This document shows positions 43,235-51,137 of a DNA stretch of 54,334 bases, piece after piece. Source of the DNA: Alphaproteobacteria bacterium. GTDB taxonomy: Bacteria; Pseudomonadota; Alphaproteobacteria; UBA8366; Aestuariispiraceae. Numbering within the stretch: position 1 is the first letter of the stretch; each line of letters begins with the position of its first letter. The DNA is taken from positions 1 through 54,334 of the forward strand of contig JANSXE010000011.1 in NCBI GenBank assembly GCA_024743195.1. The letters are read 5' to 3'. The notes under the pieces are model-generated. The model saw only the letters and a program-made list of their open reading frames with translations. It had not been told where the DNA came from and did no database searches. The position numbers and the translations under genes are program-made.

Positions 43235-43254
43235 GCATTTTTATGCATTTTTAG
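43235..43254 (+). repeat. Two tandem 10-bp AT-rich words (candidate operator)
   Basis: GCATTTTTAT (43235-43244) is followed directly by GCATTTTTAG (43245-43254), one helical turn apart, in otherwise very GC-rich DNA and immediately upstream of a candidate -35. This is a likely binding site for the HTH protein encoded next. Confidence 0.55.
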
Positions 43255-43255
43255 C

Positions 43256-43284
43256 TTGACCGTATCTCCGCCGCCCCCTACGAC
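43256..43284 (+). promoter_or_regulatory. Promoter giving a leaderless HTH-prephenate dehydratase mRNA
   Basis: TTGACC (43256-43261) and TACGAC (43279-43284) with 17 bp between them. The ATG at 43291 lies 6 bp after the -10, so transcription would begin at or next to the start codon. No ribosome-binding site precedes the ATG, consistent with leaderless translation. Confidence 0.55.
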
Positions 43285-43290
43285 AGCGCC

Positions 43291-44418
43291 ATGACGCTCG
43301 CCCGACGCATTGCGGAGGCCCGTCGCAAGGCGGGGCTGACCCAGGCCGATCTCGCCGATCGGCTGGGGTTGGCGCAATCGACCCTGGCGCGTTGGGAATC
43401 CGGCGCGCGGGAGCCGGCGCGGGCGGCGGTGAAGCGGCTGGCGGCCGCGCTGGGCGTGACCGCCGCCTGGCTGGAGGCCGGGGGCGCCGGCCCCGCGCCG
43501 GGCCGCGCGACGCAGCGTTCGGGAGGATCGAGAATGACCGGCCAGGAAGACCACAAGATGCTGATCGCCCGGGTGATCGACCATCCGGTGATCGCCTTCC
43601 AGGGGGTGCTCGGCGCCTATTCGCACCAGGCCTGCCTCCAGGCCTTCCCGGCCATGACGCCGACGCCCTGCGCCAGCTTCGAGGACGCCTTCGCTGCGGT
43701 CGAGACGGGCGAGGCGGGCCTCGCCATGATCCCGATCGAGAATTCGCTGGGCGGGCGCGTGGCCGACGTTCACCATCTGCTGCCTGAGAACAACCTCTAC
43801 ATCGTCGCCGAACATTTCCAGCCGGTGCATCATTGCCTGCTCGCGCCGCCGGGGGCGACGCTCGACGGGCTGAAGACGGCGGCGAGCCACACCCAGGCGC
43901 TGGCGCAATGCCGCAAGACGCTGCGCGAGCTGGGCCTGAAGCCGATCAAGATGGCCGACACCGCCGGCGCCGCCCAGGCGATCGCGCAGGCCGGCGACCC
44001 GACCGCGGCGGCCGTCGCCTCGGAGCTGGCGGCTGAGACCTACGGCCTCGACATCCTACGCCCCCGGATCGAGGACCGGATCGGCAACGTCACCCGCTTC
44101 GTGGTCATGGCCCGCCAGCGCATCGAGCCGCCGCCGGGCGGCGTGAAGTGCCTCACCAGCTTCGTCTTCACGGTGCGCAGCGTGCCGGCCTCGCTCTACA
44201 AGTCGCTGGGCGGCTTCGCCACCAACGGCGTCAACATGATCAAGCTGGAGAGCTACATCTCGGTGGCCGACTATTCGACCGCACGCTTCTACGCCGAGAT
44301 CGAGGGCCATCCCGGCGACAAGAACGTCGACCGCGCGCTGGAGGAGCTCGACTTCTACACCAGCCGCGTGAAGCTGCTCGGCACCTATCCCCAGGCGGAC
44401 TTCCGCTTCGAGGAGTAG
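43291..44418 (+). CDS. pheA: XRE-type HTH domain fused to prephenate dehydratase (with ACT domain)
   Basis: 375 residues. Residues about 5-62 are an XRE/Cro helix-turn-helix (RRKAGLTQADLADRLG, STLARWESGAREP). After a short Gly/Pro/Ser linker, residues about 90-275 are prephenate dehydratase, which converts prephenate to phenylpyruvate: AFQGVLGAYSHQACL, MIPIENSLGGRV and NVTRFVVMA (catalytic T-R-F). An ACT domain at about 280-365 (VPASLYKSLGGFATNGVNMI, KLESYIS) normally binds phenylalanine for feedback inhibition. There is no stop or frameshift between parts. A second start inside the frame (43534) may make the enzyme alone. A lone chorismate mutase domain is absent. Confidence 0.85.
   Translation: MTLARRIAEARRKAGLTQADLADRLGLAQSTLARWESGAREPARAAVKRLAAALGVTAAWLEAGGAGPAPGRATQRSGGSRMTGQEDHKMLIARVIDHPVIAFQGVLGAYSHQACLQAFPAMTPTPCASFEDAFAAVETGEAGLAMIPIENSLGGRVADVHHLLPENNLYIVAEHFQPVHHCLLAPPGATLDGLKTAASHTQALAQCRKTLRELGLKPIKMADTAGAAQAIAQAGDPTAAAVASELAAETYGLDILRPRIEDRIGNVTRFVVMARQRIEPPPGGVKCLTSFVFTVRSVPASLYKSLGGFATNGVNMIKLESYISVADYSTARFYAEIEGHPGDKNVDRALEELDFYTSRVKLLGTYPQADFRFEE
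43534..44418 (+). CDS. pheA: Possible stand-alone prephenate dehydratase from an internal start
   Basis: ATG 43534 (residue 82 of the fusion, MTGQEDHKML) is preceded by CGGGAGGATCGAGA, a strong ribosome-binding site at good spacing. It would yield a 294-residue enzyme of the usual length for alphaproteobacterial prephenate dehydratases with a C-terminal ACT domain. Both products may be made. This is an alternative start of the same locus. Confidence 0.55.
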   Translation: MTGQEDHKMLIARVIDHPVIAFQGVLGAYSHQACLQAFPAMTPTPCASFEDAFAAVETGEAGLAMIPIENSLGGRVADVHHLLPENNLYIVAEHFQPVHHCLLAPPGATLDGLKTAASHTQALAQCRKTLRELGLKPIKMADTAGAAQAIAQAGDPTAAAVASELAAETYGLDILRPRIEDRIGNVTRFVVMARQRIEPPPGGVKCLTSFVFTVRSVPASLYKSLGGFATNGVNMIKLESYISVADYSTARFYAEIEGHPGDKNVDRALEELDFYTSRVKLLGTYPQADFRFEE

Positions 44419-44514
44419 TACTGGTCGCCGGCCCCTTGCGCGCCGGCGCGTCGGACCGCACACTCGCGCCATAGATTTCGGCCCGGCGTTCGCGCCCTTC
44501 GCGGAAAAGAATCT

Positions 44515-45393
44515 ATGCGCAAGCTCAGCACCAGCCAGTTGCGCGCCTTCGACGCGGTGGCGCGCGAGGGCGGCATGTCCAAGGCGGCCGCGCTCCTCAA
44601 CGTCACCCAGCCGACGGTGACGGTGCAGATCCGCCAGTTGGAGGAGCGCTGCGGCTTCGCCTTGTTCCGGCGCATGCCGGACGGGGTGGCGCTCACCGAC
44701 CAGGGCAAGCGCCTGTTCGAGCTGACCCGGCGCATGTTCACCAGCGAGACGCTGATCGAGGATTTCGTCGATGCGGCGCGCGGGCTCGAGATCGGCGCCC
44801 TGAAGCTTGCCGCCGACGGGCCGCATGTGGCGCTCGACGTGATCGCGGCCTTCCGTGCGGCGCATCCGGCGGTCGGGCTGTCGGTCTGGCTCGCCAACGC
44901 CGGCCGGGTGCTGGAGGAGGTGCGGGCCGGCCGCGTCGACGCGGCCATCATGGGCAAGCCGCTGGATTCCGAAGGGCTCTTCGTCGAGCCGATCCTGGCG
45001 CAGGACGTCGTCGCAATCCTGCCGCGCCATCATGCGTTGGCGGACCGCGCGAGCCTCGACCTCGCGACCCTGATGGGGGAGCCGCTGATCGTGCGCGAGA
45101 AGGGCTCCAACACCCGCCGGCTGCTGGAGCAGGCGGCGCGCGAGGCGGATCTGCCGCTCGACCCGGCGCTGGAGCTCGGCAGCCGCGAGGCGGTGAAGGA
45201 GGCGGTCGCCATCGGTCTCGGCGTCTCGGTCATCCTGAGCCGGGAGGCGGTCGGCGACTCCCGCCTCGCCGTGCTGCCGCTCCCCGGCCTGGAGGGCTTG
45301 AACGAGGATGCGCTGGTCTGTCCCAAGGGCGCGGAACGGCGCACCGCCATGCGCGCGCTACGCACCGCCGCGCGGCAGGTGGGCGGCGGCTGA
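44515..45393 (+). CDS. LysR-family transcriptional regulator
   Basis: 292 residues. The N-terminal winged HTH is typical (TSQLRAFDAVAREGGMSKAA, LNVTQPTVTVQIRQLEE). A type 2 periplasmic-binding-like effector domain follows from about residue 90 (GALKLAADGPHVALDVIAAF, LIVREKGSNTRRLLEQA). Target and effector unknown. It lies 96 bp after the prephenate dehydratase gene on the same strand; many LysR proteins control a divergent neighbour, but none is divergent here. Confidence 0.92.
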   Translation: MRKLSTSQLRAFDAVAREGGMSKAAALLNVTQPTVTVQIRQLEERCGFALFRRMPDGVALTDQGKRLFELTRRMFTSETLIEDFVDAARGLEIGALKLAADGPHVALDVIAAFRAAHPAVGLSVWLANAGRVLEEVRAGRVDAAIMGKPLDSEGLFVEPILAQDVVAILPRHHALADRASLDLATLMGEPLIVREKGSNTRRLLEQAAREADLPLDPALELGSREAVKEAVAIGLGVSVILSREAVGDSRLAVLPLPGLEGLNEDALVCPKGAERRTAMRALRTAARQVGGG

Positions 45394-45424
45394 CGCACGC
45401 GCCGGCCCGCCGCCGACGCGGCGC

Positions 45425-45452
45425 TTGCATCGCGGGCCGGGCGAAGTAGGTA
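45425..45452 (+). promoter_or_regulatory. Candidate sppA promoter
   Basis: TTGCAT (45425-45430) and TAGGTA (45447-45452), 16 bp apart, lie about 40 bp before the sppA start. Confidence 0.4.
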
Positions 45453-45489
45453 AAGGGCTGGTGTAACCCCCTGCCTGAAGGACGGACGC

Positions 45490-47265
45490 ATGCGCGCGGT
45501 CGGACGGTTCTTTCTGTGGCTTTTTGCGATCCTGGGCGGGCTGACCGTCGCGCTCGCACTCGCGGTCGTGACCTTCACCCTGTCCGTGCGCGACGACGCG
45601 CCGGAGCTGCCGGAGACCGCGGTCCTGCAGCTCGACCTGACGCGCGCGCCGATGGAGAAGCGCGGGGTCGCCCCGATCTTCAATCCCGACCCGCCGCCGA
45701 CCCTGCGCGAGACGCTGGACGCGCTGGCCCGCGCCAAGGACGATCCGGCCGTCAAGGCGGTCAGCGCCCGGGTCGGCGGCGCCGGCCTCGGCTTCGCCCA
45801 GGCGCAGGAACTGGCGGCCGCCATCCGCGACTTCCGGCTGAGCGGCAAGCCCGCCATCGCCTTCGCGGAGGATCTGGGCGCCATCGGCGACGAGATGGCG
45901 GACATCGCGGTCGCCACCGCCTTCTCGGAGCTGTGGCTGCAGCCGTCGGGCGGCGTCGGCCTCGCCGGCGTCGCGATCGAGGCGCCCTTCTTCCGGGAGG
46001 CGCTGGCGGAGCTGGAGATCGAGCCGGAGGTCGGCCAGCGGCACGAGTTCAAGGGCGGGATCGACGCCCTGGTGCGCGAGGGCTACTCGCCCGAGGTGGA
46101 ACGCTCGCTGCAGCGCGTGGTCGACGGCTGGGTCGATCAGATGAGCGCCGAGATCGCCCTCAATCGCGGCCTGGAGCCGGCGGCCGTGCGCGCCTTGGTC
46201 GACGGCGGCCCCTATCTGGCGCGCGAGGCCTATGAGGCCGCGCTGGTCGACCGCATCGGCTATCTGGACGAGGCCTCGGCCGCGCTGGATGCGGCGGTCG
46301 GCGGGACGGCGCAGCCGGTCTCCGTCGCGCGCTACCTCTCGGCCAAGCAGCAGAGCGAAGTTCCGGCCAAGACCGTCGCGCTGGTCTACGGCGTCGGGCC
46401 GATCGAGGCGATGGAGCAGGAGCCCGATCCCTTCTTCGGGTCCGAGAGCTTCGGTCCGCACCGGGTCGCCGACGCGCTGACGCAGGCGCTGGAGGATGAC
46501 GAAGTCGCCGCCGTGTTGTTCCGCGTCGTCAGCCCCGGCGGCGCCTACGGCCCCTCCGACGCGGTGCGCCGCGCCGTGCGCCGCCTCCGGGAGGCGGGCA
46601 AGCCCGTCGTCGTCTCGATGGGCGACATCGCCGGCTCCGGCGGCTATTTCGTCAGCCTGGACGCGGACCGCATCGTCGCCTCGCCGGCGACGCTCACCGG
46701 CTCGATCGGCGTCTATTCCGGCAAGCTCGCCACCCGCGGCCTCTGGTCCAGCCTGGGGGTGGAGTGGGGGGCGATCCGCGCCGGCGAGAATGCGGGCATG
46801 TGGAGCTTCATCGACCGGTTCGAGCCGAGCCAGCGCCGCCGCTTCGACGCCATGCTGGATTCGGTCTATGACGATTTCACCGGGCATCTGGCGCGCGCCC
46901 GCGGACTTGACGCCGCCGGCGTCGACCGGGCGGCGCGCGGCCGGCTCTGGCTCGGATCGGACGCTGTGGAGGTCGGGCTGGTCGACCGGCTGGGCGGTTT
47001 CCGCGAAGCGCAGGAGGAGCTGCGCGCGCTGCTCGACCTGCCGGCCGATGCGCCCCTCGAGCTGCGCCTGACGCCGCAGCCCAAGACGCCCTGGGAGCAG
47101 GCGATCGAATGGATCGACGGCGGCGGCGGGCTGGACGGGATCGCCGCCGGCGCGACGGCGGCCCTGATCGAGCGAAGGGTCGAGCCGCTGACCGGCGACC
47201 TCGCCCTCTGGCGCGCGCTCGCCGCCGGCCCGCTCGCCATGCCGCCGGTGCGGGTGGCGAAGTAG
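45490..47265 (+). CDS. sppA: Signal peptide peptidase SppA (67K type)
   Basis: 591 residues with one N-terminal membrane anchor (about 8-32) and two tandem S49 peptidase domains. SppA degrades cleaved signal peptides on the outer face of the inner membrane. The lysine general base is K188 (RHEFKGGIDAL) in the first domain and the nucleophile S383 (DIAGSGGYFVS) in the second, as in the E. coli enzyme where the dyad is split between domains. RVVSPGGAYGPSDAV is the oxyanion-side motif. Length is normal for the long type. Confidence 0.94.
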   Translation: MRAVGRFFLWLFAILGGLTVALALAVVTFTLSVRDDAPELPETAVLQLDLTRAPMEKRGVAPIFNPDPPPTLRETLDALARAKDDPAVKAVSARVGGAGLGFAQAQELAAAIRDFRLSGKPAIAFAEDLGAIGDEMADIAVATAFSELWLQPSGGVGLAGVAIEAPFFREALAELEIEPEVGQRHEFKGGIDALVREGYSPEVERSLQRVVDGWVDQMSAEIALNRGLEPAAVRALVDGGPYLAREAYEAALVDRIGYLDEASAALDAAVGGTAQPVSVARYLSAKQQSEVPAKTVALVYGVGPIEAMEQEPDPFFGSESFGPHRVADALTQALEDDEVAAVLFRVVSPGGAYGPSDAVRRAVRRLREAGKPVVVSMGDIAGSGGYFVSLDADRIVASPATLTGSIGVYSGKLATRGLWSSLGVEWGAIRAGENAGMWSFIDRFEPSQRRRFDAMLDSVYDDFTGHLARARGLDAAGVDRAARGRLWLGSDAVEVGLVDRLGGFREAQEELRALLDLPADAPLELRLTPQPKTPWEQAIEWIDGGGGLDGIAAGATAALIERRVEPLTGDLALWRALAAGPLAMPPVRVAK

Positions 47266-47339
47266 GGGCGGGCCGCCGCCCCCGAGCGCGGCGCGCCGAG
47301 CGGATATCGGACAGTGTGCCCCAAGGGCTCCGCGCCCGA

Positions 47340-47393
47340 AAATTAGTATTGTGTCCCCGTTTAGGGTTTTTTTCGGGGACACAATACCAATTT
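47340..47393. repeat. 54-bp AT-rich near-perfect palindrome between convergent genes
   Basis: The left arm 47340-47359 and right arm 47374-47393 are complementary at 19 of 20 positions (core GTATTGTGTCCCCG), around a 14-nt T-rich loop. It stands out from its roughly 70% GC surroundings. The GTATTGTGTCCCCG word resembles REP/MITE-like palindromes seen near REP-associated transposases in other Proteobacteria. It may also end transcription from sppA (+) and tlyA (-). Confidence 0.75.
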
Positions 47394-47414
47394 CTGAGCG
47401 CGGCGCGGGCGCGC

Positions 47415-48182
47415 TCAGACCCCCTTTCGCGCGCCGATCAGGAATTCGACATTGCCGGCGGGGCCGGTGATCGGGCTTTCCTCGATCCCCAGGACGCGCC
47501 AGCCGGGTCTGCTTTCCAGCCAGACGGCGACCTCTTCGCAGACCCGGGCGTGCAGGGCGGGATCGCGCACCACGCCGCCTTTGCCGACCTCGCCCTTGCC
47601 GACCTGGAACTGCGGCTTGATCAGCGCGACCAGCCAGGCCGTCTCCCCGGTCAAGGCCAGCGCGGCCGGCAGCACCTTCTCCAGCCCGATGAAGCTCGCG
47701 TCGCAGACGACGAGGTCGATAGCCTCCGGAACCTCCGCCGCGGTCAAAGCGCGCGCGTTGGTCGCCTCCAGCACCGCGACGCGCTCGTCCTGGCGCAGCC
47801 TCCAGTGCAATTGCCCGCGGCCGACATCGACCGCATAGACCCGCGCCGCCCCGCGCGCGAGCAGCACGTCCGTGAAGCCGCCCGTGGAGGCCCCGACGTC
47901 GAGCGCGACCAGACCCGCGGGGTCGATCCCGAAGGCGTCGAGCCCCTTTTCCAGCTTCAGCCCGCCGCGGCTGACCCAGGGATGGTCCTGGCCGCGCACC
48001 TCCAAGGGCTTGTCCTCGGCGATCGGCTGGCCCGGCTTGTCCACCCGCTGTTCGCCGGTGAAGACCTTGCCGGCCATGATCAGGGCCTGCGCCTTGTTTC
48101 GCGTCTCAACCAGGCCGCGGTCGACCAGCGCCTGATCGGCGCGCGCCTTCTTCGCCTTGGCGGAGGGCTTCGAGCGGCTCAT
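47415..48182 (-). CDS. tlyA: TlyA-family rRNA 2'-O-methyltransferase / hemolysin-like protein
   Basis: 255 residues from ATG 48182; the frame extends upstream only through the MATE gene. An S4 RNA-binding domain opens the protein (RADQALVDRGLVETRNKAQA, LIMAGKVF), followed by an FtsJ-like SAM methyltransferase (ALDVGASTGGFTDVLLARGA, YAVDVGRGQLHWRL, IDLVVCDASFIG, ALIKPQFQVG). Homologues methylate ribosomal RNA cytidines; the haemolysin label is historical. The start overlaps the stop of the MATE gene by 4 bp. Confidence 0.93.
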   Translation of the reverse strand: MSRSKPSAKAKKARADQALVDRGLVETRNKAQALIMAGKVFTGEQRVDKPGQPIAEDKPLEVRGQDHPWVSRGGLKLEKGLDAFGIDPAGLVALDVGASTGGFTDVLLARGAARVYAVDVGRGQLHWRLRQDERVAVLEATNARALTAAEVPEAIDLVVCDASFIGLEKVLPAALALTGETAWLVALIKPQFQVGKGEVGKGGVVRDPALHARVCEEVAVWLESRPGWRVLGIEESPITGPAGNVEFLIGARKGV

Positions 48183-49609
48183 GCGGGGCTTTCTCCGGGG
48201 GCGGGCGCCTCGTCGGGCAGCAGCCGCCTGAAGGCGCGGCCTGCCGCGCGGGTCTGGTGATGGAAGCGCGCCAGCGCCAGCCCCGCCACCAGCGCCAGCC
48301 CCACCGCCAGACCCCACCAGACCCCGGCGCCGCCGAGCCCGAGCGGAAAGGCGAAGAGCCAGGCGAAGCCCGCCCCGGCCGCGATGTAGCCGACGAGACC
48401 CAGCCAGAAGGCGGCGATGGTGTCGTTGAGGCCGCGCAAAGCGCCGCAGGCGACGATCTGCAAACCGTCGACCAGTTGGAAGACCGCCGCGATCACCAGA
48501 TAGCCGGCGCCGAGCGCGATCAGGTCGGCCGCGTTCGGGTCCGCGTCGTTGACGAAGAGCGCGATCAGCGTCTCCGGCAGCAGCCAGAGCAGCAGGCCGA
48601 ACAGCCCCATCGCCGCCGCCGTGAGGCGAAAGACCGTCCGCCCGCGCAGCCGCACCTGCTCCAGATCGCGCGCGCCGGCCGCGGCGCCGATGCGGATCGC
48701 GGCCGCCTGCGACAGGCCGAACGGGACGACGAACAAGAGCGACAGCACCTGGGTGGCGATGTGGTAGGCCGCCAGCTCCGTCGTGCCGATCAGCCCCATC
48801 ATCAGGGCGGCGATGACGAACATCGCGTGCTCCACGACCGAGAGGCCGCCGGCCGGCAGCCCGATGCGCACCAGCGCCCAAAAGCGCGGCCAATCGGGGC
48901 GATGCAGGTTCTGGAACAGCGCCATCGCCCGGAAGCGCGCGGCGCGCAGGAGATACAGGATATAGACGGCGACCCCGGCGCTCTCGGCGATCAGGGTGGC
49001 GAGCGCGGCGCCCGGCAGTCCCATGGGCTCCACCAATCCCAACCCGCCGAACATGAAGACCCAATTCAGGCCGACATTGATCGGGACCAGCGACAGCACG
49101 ATCAGCAGCGCGGGCCGCACCACCTCATAGGCCGCCATCGTGTTCCGGAAGACGAGGATCAGGAACAGCGGCAGGATCGTCCAGGCGAGATAGTCGAGAT
49201 AGCCCTGCGCCATCGCCGCGAGCGCGGGGTCCTGACCGAGAAAGATCAGGAGCGGCTCCGTCGCCATCATCAGGGCGATGCAGGGCCCGCTCGCCAGAAG
49301 GCCGAACCAGAGCCCCTGGCGCATGGTCCGCCGCACCCCGCGCGCATCTCCGGCGCCGACCGCCTGGGCGCCCAGGGCCGAGACCGCGCTGGTCGCGCCG
49401 ACCGCGAACAGAACGAACAGAATGAAGTAGTTGAAACCGAGCGCGGCCGCCGCCAGCGCCTCCTCGCCCAGATGGCCGATCATCAGGACGTCGACCGTGT
49501 CGGTGAGGATCAGCGCCAGCATGGAGCCGGTCATCGGCCAGGCGAGCGTCAGGGTCGCCCGGGTCTCCCCGCGCGCGTCGCCGATCCGCCGCTCGTCCCG
49601 CGTGCTCAT
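48179..49609 (-). CDS. MATE-family efflux transporter
   Basis: 476 residues with about 12 membrane helices in two halves. The N-terminal LTLAWPMTGSMLALILTDTV, VDVLMIGHLGEEALAAAALG and the second-half GLPAGGLSVVEHAMFVIAAL are typical of NorM-like MATE exporters, which use Na+ or H+ gradients to export cationic compounds. Substrate unknown. It is upstream of and coupled to tlyA. Confidence 0.92.
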   Translation of the reverse strand: MSTRDERRIGDARGETRATLTLAWPMTGSMLALILTDTVDVLMIGHLGEEALAAAALGFNYFILFVLFAVGATSAVSALGAQAVGAGDARGVRRTMRQGLWFGLLASGPCIALMMATEPLLIFLGQDPALAAMAQGYLDYLAWTILPLFLILVFRNTMAAYEVVRPALLIVLSLVPINVGLNWVFMFGGLGLVEPMGLPGAALATLIAESAGVAVYILYLLRAARFRAMALFQNLHRPDWPRFWALVRIGLPAGGLSVVEHAMFVIAALMMGLIGTTELAAYHIATQVLSLLFVVPFGLSQAAAIRIGAAAGARDLEQVRLRGRTVFRLTAAAMGLFGLLLWLLPETLIALFVNDADPNAADLIALGAGYLVIAAVFQLVDGLQIVACGALRGLNDTIAAFWLGLVGYIAAGAGFAWLFAFPLGLGGAGVWWGLAVGLALVAGLALARFHHQTRAAGRAFRRLLPDEAPAPGESPA

Positions 49610-49681
49610 GGCCGGGGCTTATGCGGCAAATCTCTTCGATTGGAAAGGGCGGCGCCGAGCGGCGGCGCCAGCTTTCATCCT

Positions 49682-49711
49682 AGGGCGCTCACCCCCAGGG
49701 CGCTCACCCCC
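49682..49711. repeat. 15-bp tandem duplication across the htpX stop codon
   Basis: AGGGCGCTCACCCCC is present twice in a row (49682-49696 and 49697-49711), followed by a partial third copy. On the minus strand each unit encodes part of APWG plus a TGA stop, so htpX has two in-frame stops 15 nt apart. Confidence 0.85.
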
Positions 49712-50564
49712 AGGGCGCGGCCTCGCCGGCCATCTGCTTCAGGCGGCGGATGCGCTCTTCGGTGCGCGGGTGGGTGGAGAACAGGCCGTCGATCGCGCGG
49801 GCGTGCAGCGGATTGACGATGAACATCTGCGCCGTCGCCGGGTTGCGTTCGGCGGTCTCGTTGTCGATCTTGGCCGACGCGCGCTGCATCCGCTCCAGCG
49901 CGGAGGCGAGCCAGAGCGGCTGGCCGCAGATCTCCGCGCCCATCTTGTCGGCCCCGTATTCGCGCGAGCGGCTGATCGCCATTTGCACCAGCATCGCCGC
50001 GATCGGCCCCAGGATCATCACCAGGATGGCGCCGACCGCGCCCAGCGGGCTGTTCCGGTTGCCGCCGAACAGCGAGGAGAACATGGCGATGTTGGCGAGC
50101 GCCGAGATCGCGCCGGCCAACGTCGCGGTGATCGTCATGATCAGCGTGTCGCGGTTCTTCACATGGGCGAGTTCATGCGCCATGACGCCGGCCACTTCCT
50201 CATGGCTCAGCATGCGCAGCAGCCCGGTGGTCGCCGCAACGGCGGCGTTCTCCGGGTTGCGGCCGGTGGCGAAGGCGTTCGGCTGGTCCTGCTCGATGAT
50301 GTAGACCTTCGGCATGGGCAGCTCCGCCCGCCGGGCGAGCTGCTCCACCAGCCCCACCAAGTCGGGGGCCGTGCGCCGGTCGACCTCGCGCGCGCCATAC
50401 ATGCGCAGCACGATCTTGTCGGCGTTCCAATAGGCGAAGACATTGCCGAACCCGGCGAGCGCCAGCGCGATCAGCATGCCGCCTTCGCCGCCCACCAGAT
50501 AGCCGCAGACGACGAACAGCGCCGTCAGCCCGGCCATCAGCAATCCCGTGCGCATCCAATTCAT
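49704..50564 (-). CDS. htpX: Membrane zinc metalloprotease HtpX
   Basis: 286 residues, M48B family. HtpX degrades misfolded inner-membrane proteins. Two N-terminal helices (about 7-24 and 29-45) and two further helices after the active site ([37 protein letters not shown]) are visible. The zinc site HExxH is H130-H134 ([12 protein letters not shown]), and the third ligand lies in [12 protein letters not shown]. Complete. It is divergent from the DUF1674 gene. The 3' end carries the stop-codon duplication. Confidence 0.95.
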   Translation of the reverse strand: MNWMRTGLLMAGLTALFVVCGYLVGGEGGMLIALALAGFGNVFAYWNADKIVLRMYGAREVDRRTAPDLVGLVEQLARRAELPMPKVYIIEQDQPNAFATGRNPENAAVAATTGLLRMLSHEEVAGVMAHELAHVKNRDTLIMTITATLAGAISALANIAMFSSLFGGNRNSPLGAVGAILVMILGPIAAMLVQMAISRSREYGADKMGAEICGQPLWLASALERMQRASAKIDNETAERNPATAQMFIVNPLHARAIDGLFSTHPRTEERIRRLKQMAGEAAPWG

Positions 50565-50728
50565 GGACAGCCCATCATCCTCCTGTGCGTCGTTTGCGGG
50601 GAGCGGACGCCCCGTCCCGCGCGCCTTTCAAATGGGGAAACTCCAGGCCGAATCAAGCGGGCCGCCGGCGGCGGCGGGCGACGCGGAAAAGGGCTTGCCG
50701 GTCCCGTCCCGCGGGCCATATCAGTTCC

Positions 50729-51037
50729 ATGATGAAAGGCCTGAAAGACTTCCTGAAGCCCGCCAACGATTCGGCCGCGCACCGCACGGTGGCTGAAACC
50801 GCGCGCGCCGTCTCGGACGCGGCCGCGGCGGCCGGCGCCAAGCCGCTGCTCGACCCCGAGGTGAAGGGCGTCGACGCGCGGCGCCTCGCCGATTTGAAGG
50901 CCGAGGAGGCCGGCCGCAAGTGGCGCGCCGAGGCCGAAGCCAGCGGCGAGAAACCGGCGGAGTCCGGCGGCCCGCAGGGGCTGGAGCCGACCCGCTACGG
51001 CGATTGGGAAAAGGCCGGGCGCTGCTACGACTTCTGA
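50729..51037 (+). CDS. DUF1674 protein (succinate dehydrogenase assembly factor 4 type)
   Basis: 102 residues from ATG 50729 (a second ATG follows at once). The C-terminal GPQGLEPTRYGDWEKAGRCYDF region, ending in aromatic-Asp-Phe, is the DUF1674/SdhAF4 signature. In mitochondria this family helps mature the flavoprotein subunit of succinate dehydrogenase; the bacterial role is inferred. The N-terminal 60 residues are variable and helical. No sdh genes are nearby. Confidence 0.85.
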   Translation: MMKGLKDFLKPANDSAAHRTVAETARAVSDAAAAAGAKPLLDPEVKGVDARRLADLKAEEAGRKWRAEAEASGEKPAESGGPQGLEPTRYGDWEKAGRCYDF

Positions 51038-51137
51038 CCGGCGCGCGCCCCTCGCCGCCGGGTCAGCCGCTGGTCTCGATCCTTTCCGCATGGCAGGCTC
51101 GCTCCCGACCGCAACCGGTTGGAAGGGACGCGCCGTT

